Below are positions 10,599 to 19,149 of a stretch of 64,000 nt of DNA, piece after piece (positions within the stretch are counted from its first letter, which is position 1; each line of letters starts with the position of its first letter). The stretch comes from Kaistia defluvii. Lineage in GTDB: Bacteria > Pseudomonadota > Alphaproteobacteria > Rhizobiales > Kaistiaceae. The position numbers and the translations under genes were made by a program. The DNA lies in NCBI RefSeq assembly GCF_026343955.1, contig NZ_JAPKNI010000006.1:62001-126000 (forward strand), written 5' to 3'. Below the pieces are notes generated by a model. The model saw nothing but the letters and a program-made list of their open reading frames with translations, made no database searches and had not been told where the DNA came from.

Positions 10599-11507
10599 TC
10601 AGGCCGCCAGCGGTTCGAATATCAGCGCCTGGTGCAGCGCCGTGCCGGCCATGACTCCGTCGGCCGAGGCAAAGGTGGCATTGTGCATGCCGCGCGCAAT
10701 GTCGCCGGCGGCATAGACGCCCGGCACCGTCGTCATCTTCATGGCGTCGGTGCGGATCACCGGGCCGAGCATGCCTTCCTCGAAGGCGCAGCCGAGCTGC
10801 TCGGCGATTCCGCTCGCCATTCGCGTGCGCGACCCGGTGAAGAGCGCATCGAGTTCGATCACCCGACCACCCTCGAGGCGCACGCCGGAAAGATCCATCT
10901 CCGTTCCTTCGAGGGTCACGACCTTCGCCGGCTCGATCGCGACATCACGGCGGCGGAGCTTCTCCAGCGTCTCGGCATCCGGCATCGCGCCGCCATGCAC
11001 GAAGAAGGTCGTCGGGCCCCAGTCGGGGATCATCAGCGCCTGATGCACCGACTTCTCCATGACGTTGAGCACGCCGAGCCGCTGCCCCTTGAACTCGTAG
11101 CCGTGGCAATAGGGGCAGTGCAGCACCGACTTGCCCCATTTTCCGGCGAGGCCCGGCAGGTCGGGAAGCTCGTCGACGACGCCGAAGGCCAGCACCAGCT
11201 TGGCGGCTTCGAGCCGATCGCCCTGGCCGAGATCGATCGCGAAGCCGGCGGGGACAGCCTCGGCATGGATCGCCGCGCCGTCGATGAAATGCACGTTCGG
11301 ATAGGCGAGAAGCTTTTCGCGCGCCTGGGCGATCATGGCGCGGGGCGCGGCGCCATCCTGGCCGAAGAAGCCCTGCGAGGCGGCGGCGAAGCGGTTGCGC
11401 GGCGTGTGGCTGTCGATGACGGCGATAGACCGGCGGGCGCGGGCGAGCTGCATGGCGGCGGAAAGGCCCGCATAGCTGCCGCCGATGATGATGGCGTCAT
11501 ACGGCAT
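10599..11507 (-). CDS. NAD(P)/FAD-dependent oxidoreductase, thioredoxin-reductase-like
   Basis: A 302-residue flavoprotein opening with the FAD-binding IIIGGSYAGLSAAMQLARA. It carries a thioredoxin-reductase-style active site, CPYCHGYE (about 130), and a C-terminal GVYAAGDIARGMHNATFA block that closes on the flavin. It would move electrons from NAD(P)H through FAD to a disulfide or small-molecule acceptor; the partner is unknown. Classical TrxB has CATC here, so this is a relative rather than TrxB itself. Its start overlaps the 3' end of the preceding Rrf2 regulator gene by 11 bp, so the regulator most likely controls it. Confidence 0.85.
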   Translation of the reverse strand: MPYDAIIIGGSYAGLSAAMQLARARRSIAVIDSHTPRNRFAAASQGFFGQDGAAPRAMIAQAREKLLAYPNVHFIDGAAIHAEAVPAGFAIDLGQGDRLEAAKLVLAFGVVDELPDLPGLAGKWGKSVLHCPYCHGYEFKGQRLGVLNVMEKSVHQALMIPDWGPTTFFVHGGAMPDAETLEKLRRRDVAIEPAKVVTLEGTEMDLSGVRLEGGRVIELDALFTGSRTRMASGIAEQLGCAFEEGMLGPVIRTDAMKMTTVPGVYAAGDIARGMHNATFASADGVMAGTALHQALIFEPLAA

Positions 11508-11958
11508 GGCTTATGTCCTTCTTCGTGCCCCGCTTTGCGAGGTAGCGCTGGTGGAAATCGGCGGAGAGGGCGGCAAGCGTCACCTCGCCGAGCCGCTTCA
11601 GCAGAAGCTGCTCGGCATCGTGAAAGGCGCTCTCCAGGGAGGCGTTGACCGCCTGCTCAACCAGGCAGGCCGGATTCTCGGAGCGGTGGCCGAGCGCGAA
11701 GACCGGCGGTGAGCCGAGCGCCACATAGATGTCGTCGAGCGTGACCTGGGCGGGGTCGCAGGTAACGGTCCAGCCGCCGCCATGGCCCTTTTCCGAATGC
11801 ACGAAGCCGGCATCGCGCAACCCGGCCATGATCCGCCGGACGACGACCGGATTGGTCGACATCATCTCGGCAAGGTGTTCGGAGGTGATCGGCTCGCCGG
11901 CCTCGAGCATGTGAAGGAGGACGTGCAGGACGCCCGAAAGTCTGCTGTCGTGTCTCAT
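11497..11958 (-). CDS. Rrf2-family transcriptional regulator
   Basis: A 153-residue winged-helix regulator of the Rrf2 family. The reader helix region is in SEHLAEMMSTNPVVVRRIMAG, followed by the wing GGWTVTC. Only one cysteine (NPACLVEQAVN) sits in the usual sensor stretch, instead of the three that bind a cluster in IscR or NsrR. That suggests thiol-based or ligand sensing like the YwnA/CymR branch, which is inference. It overlaps the thioredoxin-reductase-like gene downstream and probably regulates itself and that gene. An inverted repeat overlaps its start codon. Confidence 0.88.
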   Translation of the reverse strand: MRHDSRLSGVLHVLLHMLEAGEPITSEHLAEMMSTNPVVVRRIMAGLRDAGFVHSEKGHGGGWTVTCDPAQVTLDDIYVALGSPPVFALGHRSENPACLVEQAVNASLESAFHDAEQLLLKRLGEVTLAALSADFHQRYLAKRGTKKDISHAV

Positions 11959-11977
11959 GAAACAAATAATGTTACAT
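11957..11977. promoter_or_regulatory. Probable autoregulatory operator of the Rrf2 gene
   Basis: An imperfect inverted repeat, atgaaac-N7-gttacat (6 of 7 positions paired), overlaps the Rrf2 start codon. It is AT-rich in an otherwise GC-rich region, a placement typical of an autorepressor site. Binding is inferred. Confidence 0.45.
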
Positions 11978-12029
11978 GAGATGCGAAGCTGTCAAGCAGA
12001 CCGTAAGGCGAGGGGCGAGAAGGATTTGG

Positions 12030-12644
12030 TCAGGAGATCACGATGCCGTGGCGGGCGAGATCGGCGCGCATCGTGGCGGCGTCGATGAAGCGTTCGGCCT
12101 TCCAGCCGGCCGCCCGCGCCGCTTCGACATTGGCCGCGTTGTCGTCGAAGAACAGGGTCGCGGCCGGGGCGAGGCCGAATGTGTCGGCATGCAGCCGGTA
12201 GATCGCCGGATCCGGCTTCACCAGTTCGATCCGGCCGGAAACGGTGATGCCGCGAAACAGGCGGAGGTAGGGAAACCGCTCCTGCGCCTCGGTGAAGGTG
12301 TCGTCTGCAAAATTGGTCAGGGCGGTGACGTCATGGCCGGACGAGAGCAACGCGTCGAGAATGAGGGGGGTCTCTTCGATCGAGCCGGGCACCATTTCGT
12401 GCCAATGCGCGCGCCAGGCGCGGATAAGCGCCTCCTGCTCGGGAAACTCGCCGATCAGCGCCGCTTCCGCGTCCTGCCATTTGCGACCCCGATCCTGTTC
12501 CAGATTCCAGTCCGGCGTGCAGACCTCGGCAAGGAACTGCCGCCGCTCGGCTTCATCCGGGATCAATCGTCGGAACGGGATCTCGGGATCCCATCGCAGC
12601 AAGACGTTGCCGATGTCGAAGACGATATGCCGGATTTCGCTCAT
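12030..12644 (-). CDS. HAD-superfamily hydrolase, YihX-like
   Basis: A 204-residue HAD subfamily IA protein. The nucleophile motif is FDIGNVLLRWDP, the DIGNV form seen in YihX-like sugar phosphatases. Motif II Thr/Asn is in ALTNFADD, motif III Lys in ELVKPDPAIYR and motif IV in FFDDNAANVEAARAAGW. The ATG at 12644 (MSEIRHIVFD) is preferred to one 13 codons upstream because it puts motif I at its normal distance from the N-terminus. Such enzymes dephosphorylate small sugar phosphates; the substrate is unknown. It is divergent from the cysteine-rich exoprotein gene. Confidence 0.85.
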   Translation of the reverse strand: MSEIRHIVFDIGNVLLRWDPEIPFRRLIPDEAERRQFLAEVCTPDWNLEQDRGRKWQDAEAALIGEFPEQEALIRAWRAHWHEMVPGSIEETPLILDALLSSGHDVTALTNFADDTFTEAQERFPYLRLFRGITVSGRIELVKPDPAIYRLHADTFGLAPAATLFFDDNAANVEAARAAGWKAERFIDAATMRADLARHGIVIS

Positions 12645-12700
12645 GGCGGGTGCTCTCCGTGTCCTGGAAACGTATGCTGACAATCAGACGCAACATCATC

Positions 12701-12729
12701 TTGACCCTGTGAAGGCGGTCACTGACAAT
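12701..12729 (+). promoter_or_regulatory. Possible sigma-70 promoter for the cysteine-rich protein gene
   Basis: TTGACC, a 17-base spacer and GACAAT lie about 160 bp before the start codon. The -35 is good and the -10 weak (4 of 6). Confidence 0.3.
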
Positions 12730-12888
12730 TTCGCATGCCTTAATAATGTTCCCGCTGGCCGGAATTTCTGCGGTGGCGTAGATTTCGGCCAAAGAAGATT
12801 AGCTTGTTTCGTGTCTGGGACCGCGGCTCTTCTCTTCCGTCCTTTGCCGCGACCTACGTCACGGGATGATGTTCCGGGAGAGGCGACC

Positions 12889-15800
12889 ATGTTTACGGGC
12901 TCGAAGACGGCGCGGAGGACGGCCGGCGCGGAGTTGGCAGTCTTTCTGTCGGATATCTGGACACGGCGCCTCTCCGGTGCCTTCCTGCTCTTGCTGGCGG
13001 GCGCGGGCCTTGCCGCAGCGCCGGCCCAGGCGCAGCAGCAACAGGCGATCGTCGGTCCCGAGGACGCTGTCGTCACCGGTTTCTCCGGCACGGCGCCGGG
13101 ACAGGCGCCAAACGGTGCCGACCCGCTCGATTACCTCGTCATCCCGGCCGATGGCCCTTCGGCCCGGGTCATCGACCTGTCCAGGCTCGGCGCGCAGGGC
13201 GGGCTGTCCGAAGCGGCCAAGCCCTTCACCGTCAAGGCCGGCCAAGTCGGCCAGGTCTTCGGCGCCACGCTCGACGATGCGCCGGCGCCTTCGATCTATC
13301 TCGCCGCCACCTCGGCCTATGGCCTGTCGATCGGCCTCGCTGATGCGTCGGGCGGCGGCTTCAAGCGCCTGCTGCACGGCCTGCAGGGCGCCAGCTTCCT
13401 GCCCAATCAGTTCGGCCCGGCCGAGCAGCGCGGCGGCCCGACCTCGATCTGGCGCGTCGATGGCACGACCGGCCAGGTCGCGCTCTTCGCCAATATCGGC
13501 GACGAGGGCGCCAACGCCGCCGCCTCGCTGGGCGGTCTCGCCTACGACCCGCGCAGCCAGCAGATCTTCGTCGCCGACCGCGCGACGGGCCTGATCCACA
13601 AGCTCAGCCTCGATGGCGCCGATCGCGGCACCTATGACCATGGCACGGAAGCGCGCCCGGCCAACGGCTTGCCCGAAGCGCCGCTGACGCCGGTCCGCGT
13701 CGATATCGCCAGCCAGTCCTTCGATACCGAACAGCCCGCGACCTGGGGCTTCGCCGATCCGGAGCGCCTGGTCTTCGCGCTCGCGATCCATGGCGACCGC
13801 CTGTTCTATTCCATCGCCGCCGGGCCTGAGATCTGGTCGGTCGGCATCAACCGCGACGGCTCCTTCGCCCGCGACGCGCGCTTCGAGACCGCCGTCGATT
13901 CGTCCGGACCCGGCATGGAGGTCTCCTCCATCGCCTTCGACAATCGCGGCCTGCTCTATGCGGCCGAACGCGCGCCGCCCACCGGCGCCTACGATTTCAC
14001 CAATGTGGCGGAGGGCGGCAACAGCCGCGTCCTGCGCTTCCGGCCGAAGACGCAGCCGGATTCCGAGCCCGGTCTCTGGCTGCCCATGCCGGAGCAGTAC
14101 GCGGTCGGCCTCCTGCCGGATTACCGCAATGCCGACGGCGGCGTTGCGCTCGGTCGCGGCTATGATTCCAGTGGCCGCATCCAGATGAATGCCTGCGCCG
14201 TCACGCTCTGGTCCACGGGCGAGCAACTGCTCGGCGATGCCCCGTCCGTCGAGCCCGTCGACGGCCTGCAGGGCAATGACACCCAACTCGTGCTGCCCAC
14301 CAACGCCCCGCCGACCAACAGCTGGTTCATCGCCTATGGCGACAAGCCGGGCGACAGCGCCTTCTCCGGTCACATGGGCGCCGTCGTCACGCTACCCTGC
14401 GAGGCCGCGCCTGCGCCCGGCCGACGCGCCGTGGCGCCGCCACCACCGCAGCGCTTCTCCGAACCGCTGCCTCCGCCGCCGCCGGTCCTGCTCGGCTGCC
14501 CGGTCGGCACCTTCCTTGTCGGGGATGCTTGCCTGCTGCCGCCCAGTTGCCCGATCGGCACGCGCTTCCGCGATGGCTATTGCGTCGCCATAGGCTGCCC
14601 GCCGGACATGATCCGCATCCGGGGCGAATGCCTGCCCCCGCCGATGCATTGCGAGCGCTACGAGACCTTCGTCGACGGGCGCTGCATTCCCTGGCGCTGC
14701 CCGCCGGACCTGGTGCGGCTGCCGAATGGCTATTGCGGCTGCCCGCGCGACGAAATCTATGTCCGTGGCCAGTGCATTCCGCAGCGTTGCCCGCCGGACA
14801 TGTTCATGACCCGCGACGGTCGTTGCCTGCCGCCGCAGGGCTGCCGCCCGCCCATGTTCATGGATCGAAACGGCCGTTGCGTGCCGCCGGTCGGCTGCCG
14901 CCCGCCGCTGTTCATGGATCGCTATGGTCGTTGCGTTCCGCCCCAGGGCGAATGCCGCCCGCCGATGGTGCGCGACTTCAACGGTCGCTGCGTCCCGCCG
15001 CAAGGTCAGTGCCGCCCGCCGCTGATCCGCGACAACAATGGCCGGTGCGTGCCCCCGCAGGGCGAATGCCGCCCGCCGATGGTGCGCGACAACAATGGTC
15101 GCTGCGTCCCGCCGCAGGGCGAATGCCGTCCGCCGCTGATCCGCGACAATAATGGCCGGTGCGTGCCGCCGCAGGGCGAATGCCGTCCGCCGCTGATCCG
15201 CGACAACAATGGCCGCTGCGTGCCGCCACAGGGCGAATGCCGCCCGCCGCTGATCCGCGACGACAACGGACGGTGCGTGCCGCCGCAGGGCGAATGCCGC
15301 CCGCCGCTGATCCGCGACAACAATGGCCGGTGCGTGCCCCCGCAGGGCGAATGCCGTCCGCCGCTGATCCGCGACAACAACGGACGGTGCGTGCCGCCGC
15401 AGGGTCGTCCTTGCCCCCGTGGCCAGGAGCGGGCCGATAACGGACGATGCCGCCCGATCGCCCCGGTGGAATGTGGCGATGGGCAGATCCGCAGGGGCGG
15501 CCGCTGCATCGACGCGCCGGTTCGGCCCACTCCCGACAGGCCGGATTGCCGTCGCGGCCAGCGTCTTGTCGATGGCGTCTGTGTCGATGCCCGTCGCCCG
15601 CAGCCACAGACACAGGACTGCCCGGAAGGGACCGTCTCGCGTCGCGGTCGTTGCGTCCCGGTTCGTGCGGAGCAGCCCGACCGGGTCCGTCCTGCGCCTG
15701 TCGAGTGCGGCCCGGATCAGCGCCTGCGCAACGGTCGCTGCGTCGACATTCGTCGTCCGCAACAGCCGCAGACGCAGGATTGCCCGGACGGGACGGTCTC

Positions 15801-16137
15801 GCGTCGTGGCCGCTGCGTACCCGTCAGGGCCGAGAAGCCGGATCAGGTTCGTCCGGCTCCGGTCCAGTGTGGGCCGGATCAGCGCCTGCGCAATGGTCGC
15901 TGTGTCGACGCGCAGCCCCAGCGCCAGCGCGACAACCGGCCCCAGCAGGATAGCCAGCCCCCGCAGAACAACCGGCCGCAACGGAACCAGCAGCCGGAAC
16001 GCAAGCGGCCGGATTGCCCCGATGGAACCACCTTCCGTCGCGGTCAGTGCGTGCCGAACCAGCAGGGCGGCGACAACCAGCGGCCGCAGCGAATGATCCG
16101 GCAACAACTGGACCAGCAGCAACAGCCGCCGCAATAG
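12889..16137 (+). CDS. Large exported cysteine-rich tandem-repeat protein
   Basis: A 1082-residue protein. The ATG at 12889 follows GGGAGAGGCGACC and gives a Sec-type signal (LSGAFLLLLAGAGLAAAPAQA) after a 29-residue N-region. Residues of about 45-500 look like a secreted beta-propeller or esterase-like domain (SLGGLAYDPRSQQIFVADRA, VSSIAFDNRGLLYAAERAPP). A Pro-rich hinge follows, then about 560 residues of cysteine-rich units: degenerate CPPD..IRG.C-type units, two 18-residue units, eight nearly identical 19-residue units and more diverged units. The last 60 residues are Gln/Pro/Arg-rich. Paired cysteines at fixed spacing (x11 and x6) suggest disulfide-linked rods outside the cytoplasm. I do not recognise a named family and the function is unknown. 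Confidence 0.8.
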   Translation: MFTGSKTARRTAGAELAVFLSDIWTRRLSGAFLLLLAGAGLAAAPAQAQQQQAIVGPEDAVVTGFSGTAPGQAPNGADPLDYLVIPADGPSARVIDLSRLGAQGGLSEAAKPFTVKAGQVGQVFGATLDDAPAPSIYLAATSAYGLSIGLADASGGGFKRLLHGLQGASFLPNQFGPAEQRGGPTSIWRVDGTTGQVALFANIGDEGANAAASLGGLAYDPRSQQIFVADRATGLIHKLSLDGADRGTYDHGTEARPANGLPEAPLTPVRVDIASQSFDTEQPATWGFADPERLVFALAIHGDRLFYSIAAGPEIWSVGINRDGSFARDARFETAVDSSGPGMEVSSIAFDNRGLLYAAERAPPTGAYDFTNVAEGGNSRVLRFRPKTQPDSEPGLWLPMPEQYAVGLLPDYRNADGGVALGRGYDSSGRIQMNACAVTLWSTGEQLLGDAPSVEPVDGLQGNDTQLVLPTNAPPTNSWFIAYGDKPGDSAFSGHMGAVVTLPCEAAPAPGRRAVAPPPPQRFSEPLPPPPPVLLGCPVGTFLVGDACLLPPSCPIGTRFRDGYCVAIGCPPDMIRIRGECLPPPMHCERYETFVDGRCIPWRCPPDLVRLPNGYCGCPRDEIYVRGQCIPQRCPPDMFMTRDGRCLPPQGCRPPMFMDRNGRCVPPVGCRPPLFMDRYGRCVPPQGECRPPMVRDFNGRCVPPQGQCRPPLIRDNNGRCVPPQGECRPPMVRDNNGRCVPPQGECRPPLIRDNNGRCVPPQGECRPPLIRDNNGRCVPPQGECRPPLIRDDNGRCVPPQGECRPPLIRDNNGRCVPPQGECRPPLIRDNNGRCVPPQGRPCPRGQERADNGRCRPIAPVECGDGQIRRGGRCIDAPVRPTPDRPDCRRGQRLVDGVCVDARRPQPQTQDCPEGTVSRRGRCVPVRAEQPDRVRPAPVECGPDQRLRNGRCVDIRRPQQPQTQDCPDGTVSRRGRCVPVRAEKPDQVRPAPVQCGPDQRLRNGRCVDAQPQRQRDNRPQQDSQPPQNNRPQRNQQPERKRPDCPDGTTFRRGQCVPNQQGGDNQRPQRMIRQQLDQQQQPPQ
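14950..15405 (+). repeat. Eight 57-bp in-frame tandem repeats (cysteine-rich units)
   Basis: Units begin at 14950, 15007, 15064, 15121, 15178, 15235, 15292 and 15349. Each is exactly 57 bp and encodes 19 residues of the form [EQ]CRPP[LM][IV]RDxNGRCVPPQG. Units differ mostly at synonymous sites, suggesting recent expansion by slippage or unequal exchange. Two 54-bp units of the same design lie just upstream. Confidence 0.95.
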
Positions 16138-16157
16138 GCGGCCACTCTCACAGGAAG

Positions 16158-16184
16158 AATGGCGGCCGGTCCCCGGCCGTCATT
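16158..16184. terminator. Bidirectional terminator-like hairpin
   Basis: A 12-bp stem with one G-T pair (aatggcggccgg / ccggccgtcatt) and a 3-base loop lies between the ends of the cysteine-rich gene and mutY. It slightly overlaps the mutY stop. Confidence 0.6.
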
Positions 16185-17271
16185 TGCGTTTGCGGGTCGC
16201 TCCGGGGGCCGCCGCCTCGATCGCCTTCTTCATCACGCTGGGCAGAGCCTCATGCGGCAGCTCCGCCGCGCTCGCCCACCAGGCGTCGGCGGGGGCGGGG
16301 TGGGTGTCCGGCAGGCGCGCATGCCAGATGTCGAGCGTCAGGCGAAAATGGGTGAAGACATGGATGACGGGCGCGGCGACGCGCTGCCAATCGGCGTCGA
16401 GCGGCGCCGCTTCGGGTCCCCGTGATCGCTCGGAACCCTGGATCCAGTCGGAGCCCGGCACTTCGGTCATCCCTCCCAGCAGGCCGCGCTCGGGACGCTT
16501 GCGCAGCAGGATGGCGCCATCGGCGCGGATGGCGACGAAGGCGGATCCCGCGCGCTCCGGCCGGTCGGCCTTGGCCGCCTTGCGCGGATAGAGTTCTTCC
16601 GTGCCACGCGCATGGGCAATGCAGGCGGTCTCCCAGGGGCAGAGCGAACAGGCCGGCCGCTTCGGCGTGCAGAGCGTGGCGCCGAGATCCATCATCGCCT
16701 GTGCATAATCGCCGGCCCGCTTTTCCGGCGTCAGCTGTGCCTGCAGAGCGCCGATTTCTTTCTTCGCGGCGGGCAGCGGCGTCTCGACGGCGAAGACGCG
16801 CGACAGCACGCGCTCGACATTGCCGTCCACGACCGCGGCCGGCTCGTCATGCGCGATCGCGGCGATGGCGGCCGAGGTATAGGCGCCGATTCCCGGCAAT
16901 TCCCGCAGGCCAGCGGCGCTTTCCGGGAAGCGGCCGCCATGCTCGCGCAGCACGGCATCGGCGCAGGCCTTCAGGTTTCGGGCGCGCGAATAATAGCCGA
17001 GGCCGGCCCAGGCCTTCATGACGTCTTCCGTCGGCGCGGCCGCGAGGTCGGCGACCGTCGGCCAGCGCGCGAGGAACGCCTCGAAATAGGGCTTCACCGT
17101 CGTGACGTTGGTCTGCTGCAACATGATCTCGGAAAGCCAGACCCGGTAGGGATCGGGCTTCACCCCGGCGCGGCGTTCGGCCGGCGGCGTCCGCCAGGGA
17201 AGCCTGCGGGCATGGCGATCGTACCACGCGAGCAGATCGGCGGGACGGGGCGGGCTGATGGGCTGAATCAT
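16180..17271 (-). CDS. mutY: A/G-specific adenine DNA glycosylase
   Basis: A 363-residue MutY that removes adenine mispaired with 8-oxoguanine. Seen in order: catalytic Glu in VWLSEIMLQQT, the helix-hairpin-helix ELPGIGAYTSAAI, the catalytic Asp in AVVDGNVERVLSR, the 4Fe-4S cysteine set C-x6-C-x2-C-x5-C (CTPKRPACSLCPWETAC), and a C-terminal NUDIX-like domain (RPERGLLGGMTEVP) that senses 8-oxoG. The start at 17271 is the one matching the usual N-terminus; an in-frame upstream ATG would read into the ABC-F gene. It starts 7 bp after the ABC-F stop, so the two are probably one transcript. Confidence 0.95.
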   Translation of the reverse strand: MIQPISPPRPADLLAWYDRHARRLPWRTPPAERRAGVKPDPYRVWLSEIMLQQTNVTTVKPYFEAFLARWPTVADLAAAPTEDVMKAWAGLGYYSRARNLKACADAVLREHGGRFPESAAGLRELPGIGAYTSAAIAAIAHDEPAAVVDGNVERVLSRVFAVETPLPAAKKEIGALQAQLTPEKRAGDYAQAMMDLGATLCTPKRPACSLCPWETACIAHARGTEELYPRKAAKADRPERAGSAFVAIRADGAILLRKRPERGLLGGMTEVPGSDWIQGSERSRGPEAAPLDADWQRVAAPVIHVFTHFRLTLDIWHARLPDTHPAPADAWWASAAELPHEALPSVMKKAIEAAAPGATRKRK

Positions 17272-17278
17272 GCCGGGA

Positions 17279-18907
17279 TCATGCTGGAAACGGCGTTGCC
17301 GCGCCAGCGAGCGGGAAGGGGATGCGACGTTCGATCCCGATGGCATCCAGGAAATCCCCGTCATGGCTCGCGACCAGCAGCGCGCCGTCGAATTCGCGCA
17401 GCGCCGCCTCGATGGCCGCGATCGAATCGAGATCGAGATGGTTGGTCGGCTCGTCGAGGATCAGCAGGCCCGGCGGCGTCGCGCCGCCCAGCACGCAGGC
17501 AAGCCCTGCCCGCAGCATCTCGCCGCCCGAAAGAGCATGAACCGGTTTCAGCGCCGCCTGATTGCGATAGAGAAACCGCGCCAGCACCGCATGGGCATGG
17601 TTGAGGCTCGCGTCGGGATGGAGCCGGCGGAAATTCGCGACGATCGACAGCCCGGGATCGAGAAAATCGACGCTCTGGGTCAACATGGCGCTGGGGACCG
17701 GCCGCCGCACGATCCCGCGCGTCGGCTGGAGTTCGCCGGCAGCGAGCCTCAGCAAGGTCGACTTGCCGGCCCCGTTCGCGCCGACCAGTGCCACGCGCTC
17801 CGGCCCGGTCAGCGTGAGGCTGAAATCGCCAAGGGTGGCCGGGCGGTCGGGATAGGCGAACGCGACCTTGTCGAAAGCGAGTACCATCCGGCCCGCCGGC
17901 AGCCTGGTGGAGGGCAGGCGCAGCCCCAGCGTCTCGATGCGCTCGACCTCGGCTTCAGCGCTGGAAAGAGCCCCCGCCGCCTCCTGTCGCTGGTGTTCGG
18001 CGCGCTGGCCGATCGCGCCGGCGGTGCGCTCGCTGCGATCGCGCTTGGCGTCGAGCAGGATCTTCGGCTGGTCGTTCCTGGCGCGATTTTTCGCGCCGCG
18101 GCCGTCGCGCTTCTGCTGGCGCTCGACGCTGGCCTGGATCCGGCGCTCCGTCCCCTTGGCCTCGTTCCGGGCGGTCTCCAGTTCGCGCGCGGCGGCGGCC
18201 CGTTCGGCCGATTTGCGCTCGGCATAGAGGTCGTAGTTTCCCCCATAGAGGCGGGCGCCCAGGGGCGAGAGTTCGATGATGCGATCCATGTCGCGCAGCA
18301 GCGTCCGGTCATGGCTGACGACGATCGCGCCCTTCTTCCAGCCGGCCAGTATGCGCGCCACGCAGGCGCGGCCCTCGGCGTCGAGATTGTTGGTCGGCTC
18401 GTCGAGCAGGATCAGGTCGGGTTCGGCCAGAAGCAGCGCGGCGAGCCCGAGCCGGGTGCGCTGGCCGCCGCTGAGGCTGCCGATCGCCCGGCCGGGATCG
18501 AGCCCCACAAGGTCGACGGCGGCGAGCGCTTCGGCCAGGCGGGTTTCCAGCGTCCAGTCCGCCTCGGCAAAATCCTCATCCGTGCCGAGCCCGCGCTCCA
18601 GCCGCTCGAGCCGTTCGAGATCGGCGTCGAGGCCGAGCGCGGTGGCGGAGGTCTCGCGCGGAGAGGGCTGAACGGTCTGGCGCAGCAGCCCGATCCGGCC
18701 GGCGCGCTCAACCGAGCCGGCGGAAGGCAAGGCTTCGCCGATGATGATCTTCAGGAGGGTCGATTTTCCGACGCCGTTGCGGCCGACAAGACCCGTGCGT
18801 TCCGGCCCGAAGGCGAGATCGAGGGAGGTGAGCAGTGGACGGCCGTCGGGGGTGGCGAACGAAACGCCATGCAGGGCCACGAGCGACGTGGCGGCACGAA
18901 GAGACAT
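17279..18907 (-). CDS. ABC-F family ribosome-associated ATPase
   Basis: A 542-residue soluble protein with two ABC cassettes and no membrane segments. Cassette 1 has GRNGVGKSTLL, LSGGQRTRLGLA and LLDEPTNNLD. Cassette 2 has GANGAGKSTLL, LSGGEMLRAGLA and LILDEPTNHLD. A charged linker of about 80 residues (SVERQQKRDGRGAKNRARN region), the P-site tRNA-interacting element of the family, separates them. ABC-F proteins bind the ribosomal E site and either regulate translation or displace antibiotics. Its 5' leader holds a 9-codon ORF with a good ribosome site, a design known from resistance ABC-F genes. There is no good Shine-Dalgarno of its own. mutY follows after 7 bp. Confidence 0.93.
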   Translation of the reverse strand: MSLRAATSLVALHGVSFATPDGRPLLTSLDLAFGPERTGLVGRNGVGKSTLLKIIIGEALPSAGSVERAGRIGLLRQTVQPSPRETSATALGLDADLERLERLERGLGTDEDFAEADWTLETRLAEALAAVDLVGLDPGRAIGSLSGGQRTRLGLAALLLAEPDLILLDEPTNNLDAEGRACVARILAGWKKGAIVVSHDRTLLRDMDRIIELSPLGARLYGGNYDLYAERKSAERAAAARELETARNEAKGTERRIQASVERQQKRDGRGAKNRARNDQPKILLDAKRDRSERTAGAIGQRAEHQRQEAAGALSSAEAEVERIETLGLRLPSTRLPAGRMVLAFDKVAFAYPDRPATLGDFSLTLTGPERVALVGANGAGKSTLLRLAAGELQPTRGIVRRPVPSAMLTQSVDFLDPGLSIVANFRRLHPDASLNHAHAVLARFLYRNQAALKPVHALSGGEMLRAGLACVLGGATPPGLLILDEPTNHLDLDSIAAIEAALREFDGALLVASHDGDFLDAIGIERRIPFPLAGAATPFPA

Positions 18908-19015
18908 GAGAGATACCGGAGACGGAAGCAGGGCGCGGGTGGGCGCGCCGGGAACAGGCGGAATATGGCGACTACGCCGTCGCGAATGCCTGCTGCTTCA
19001 TTGTCCTGAACTCCT
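18908..19015 (-). promoter_or_regulatory. 5' leader of the ABC-F gene with possible attenuation structure
   Basis: Transcribed leftward, this stretch holds a ribosome site (GCAGGAG), a short ORF (18972-19001), a hairpin ggcgcg-N6-cgcgcc (18932-18949) and a 7-base complement. GAAGCAG inside the short ORF (18993-18999) can pair with CTGCTTC (18925-18931) just before the ABC-F start. A ribosome stalled on the short ORF would block this pairing. The mechanism is inferred. Confidence 0.45.
18972..19001 (-). CDS. Short upstream ORF (leader peptide MKQQAFATA)
   Basis: ATG to TAG, nine codons encoding MKQQAFATA, with GCAGGAG nine bases upstream of the ATG. It ends 64 bp before the ABC-F start. Size, ribosome site and location fit a regulatory leader peptide that reports translation stress or drugs. 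I know of no named homologue; coding is inferred from the ribosome site and context only. Confidence 0.5.
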   Translation of the reverse strand: MKQQAFATA

Positions 19016-19149
19016 GCGCCTGTCGGTCGATCCTAGATAGGCGACCGAAGCCGGTATGCCAAGTCCGCAATCATGTCGGCATCGGGGCGGGCGTCTTGCC
19101 GGACCGCACCCATGATCTATCTCAAGGTGTGGCGAACCGAAGGTGGATC

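Noticed and set aside
14950-15405. Regular direct repeats that could suggest a CRISPR array
   Set aside because: The units are contiguous, in frame and coding, with no spacers and no cas genes.
14392-16134. A 580-codon repetitive frame opposite the cysteine-rich gene
   Set aside because: Its repeats simply mirror the 57-bp units of the real gene, which has a signal peptide and a ribosome site.
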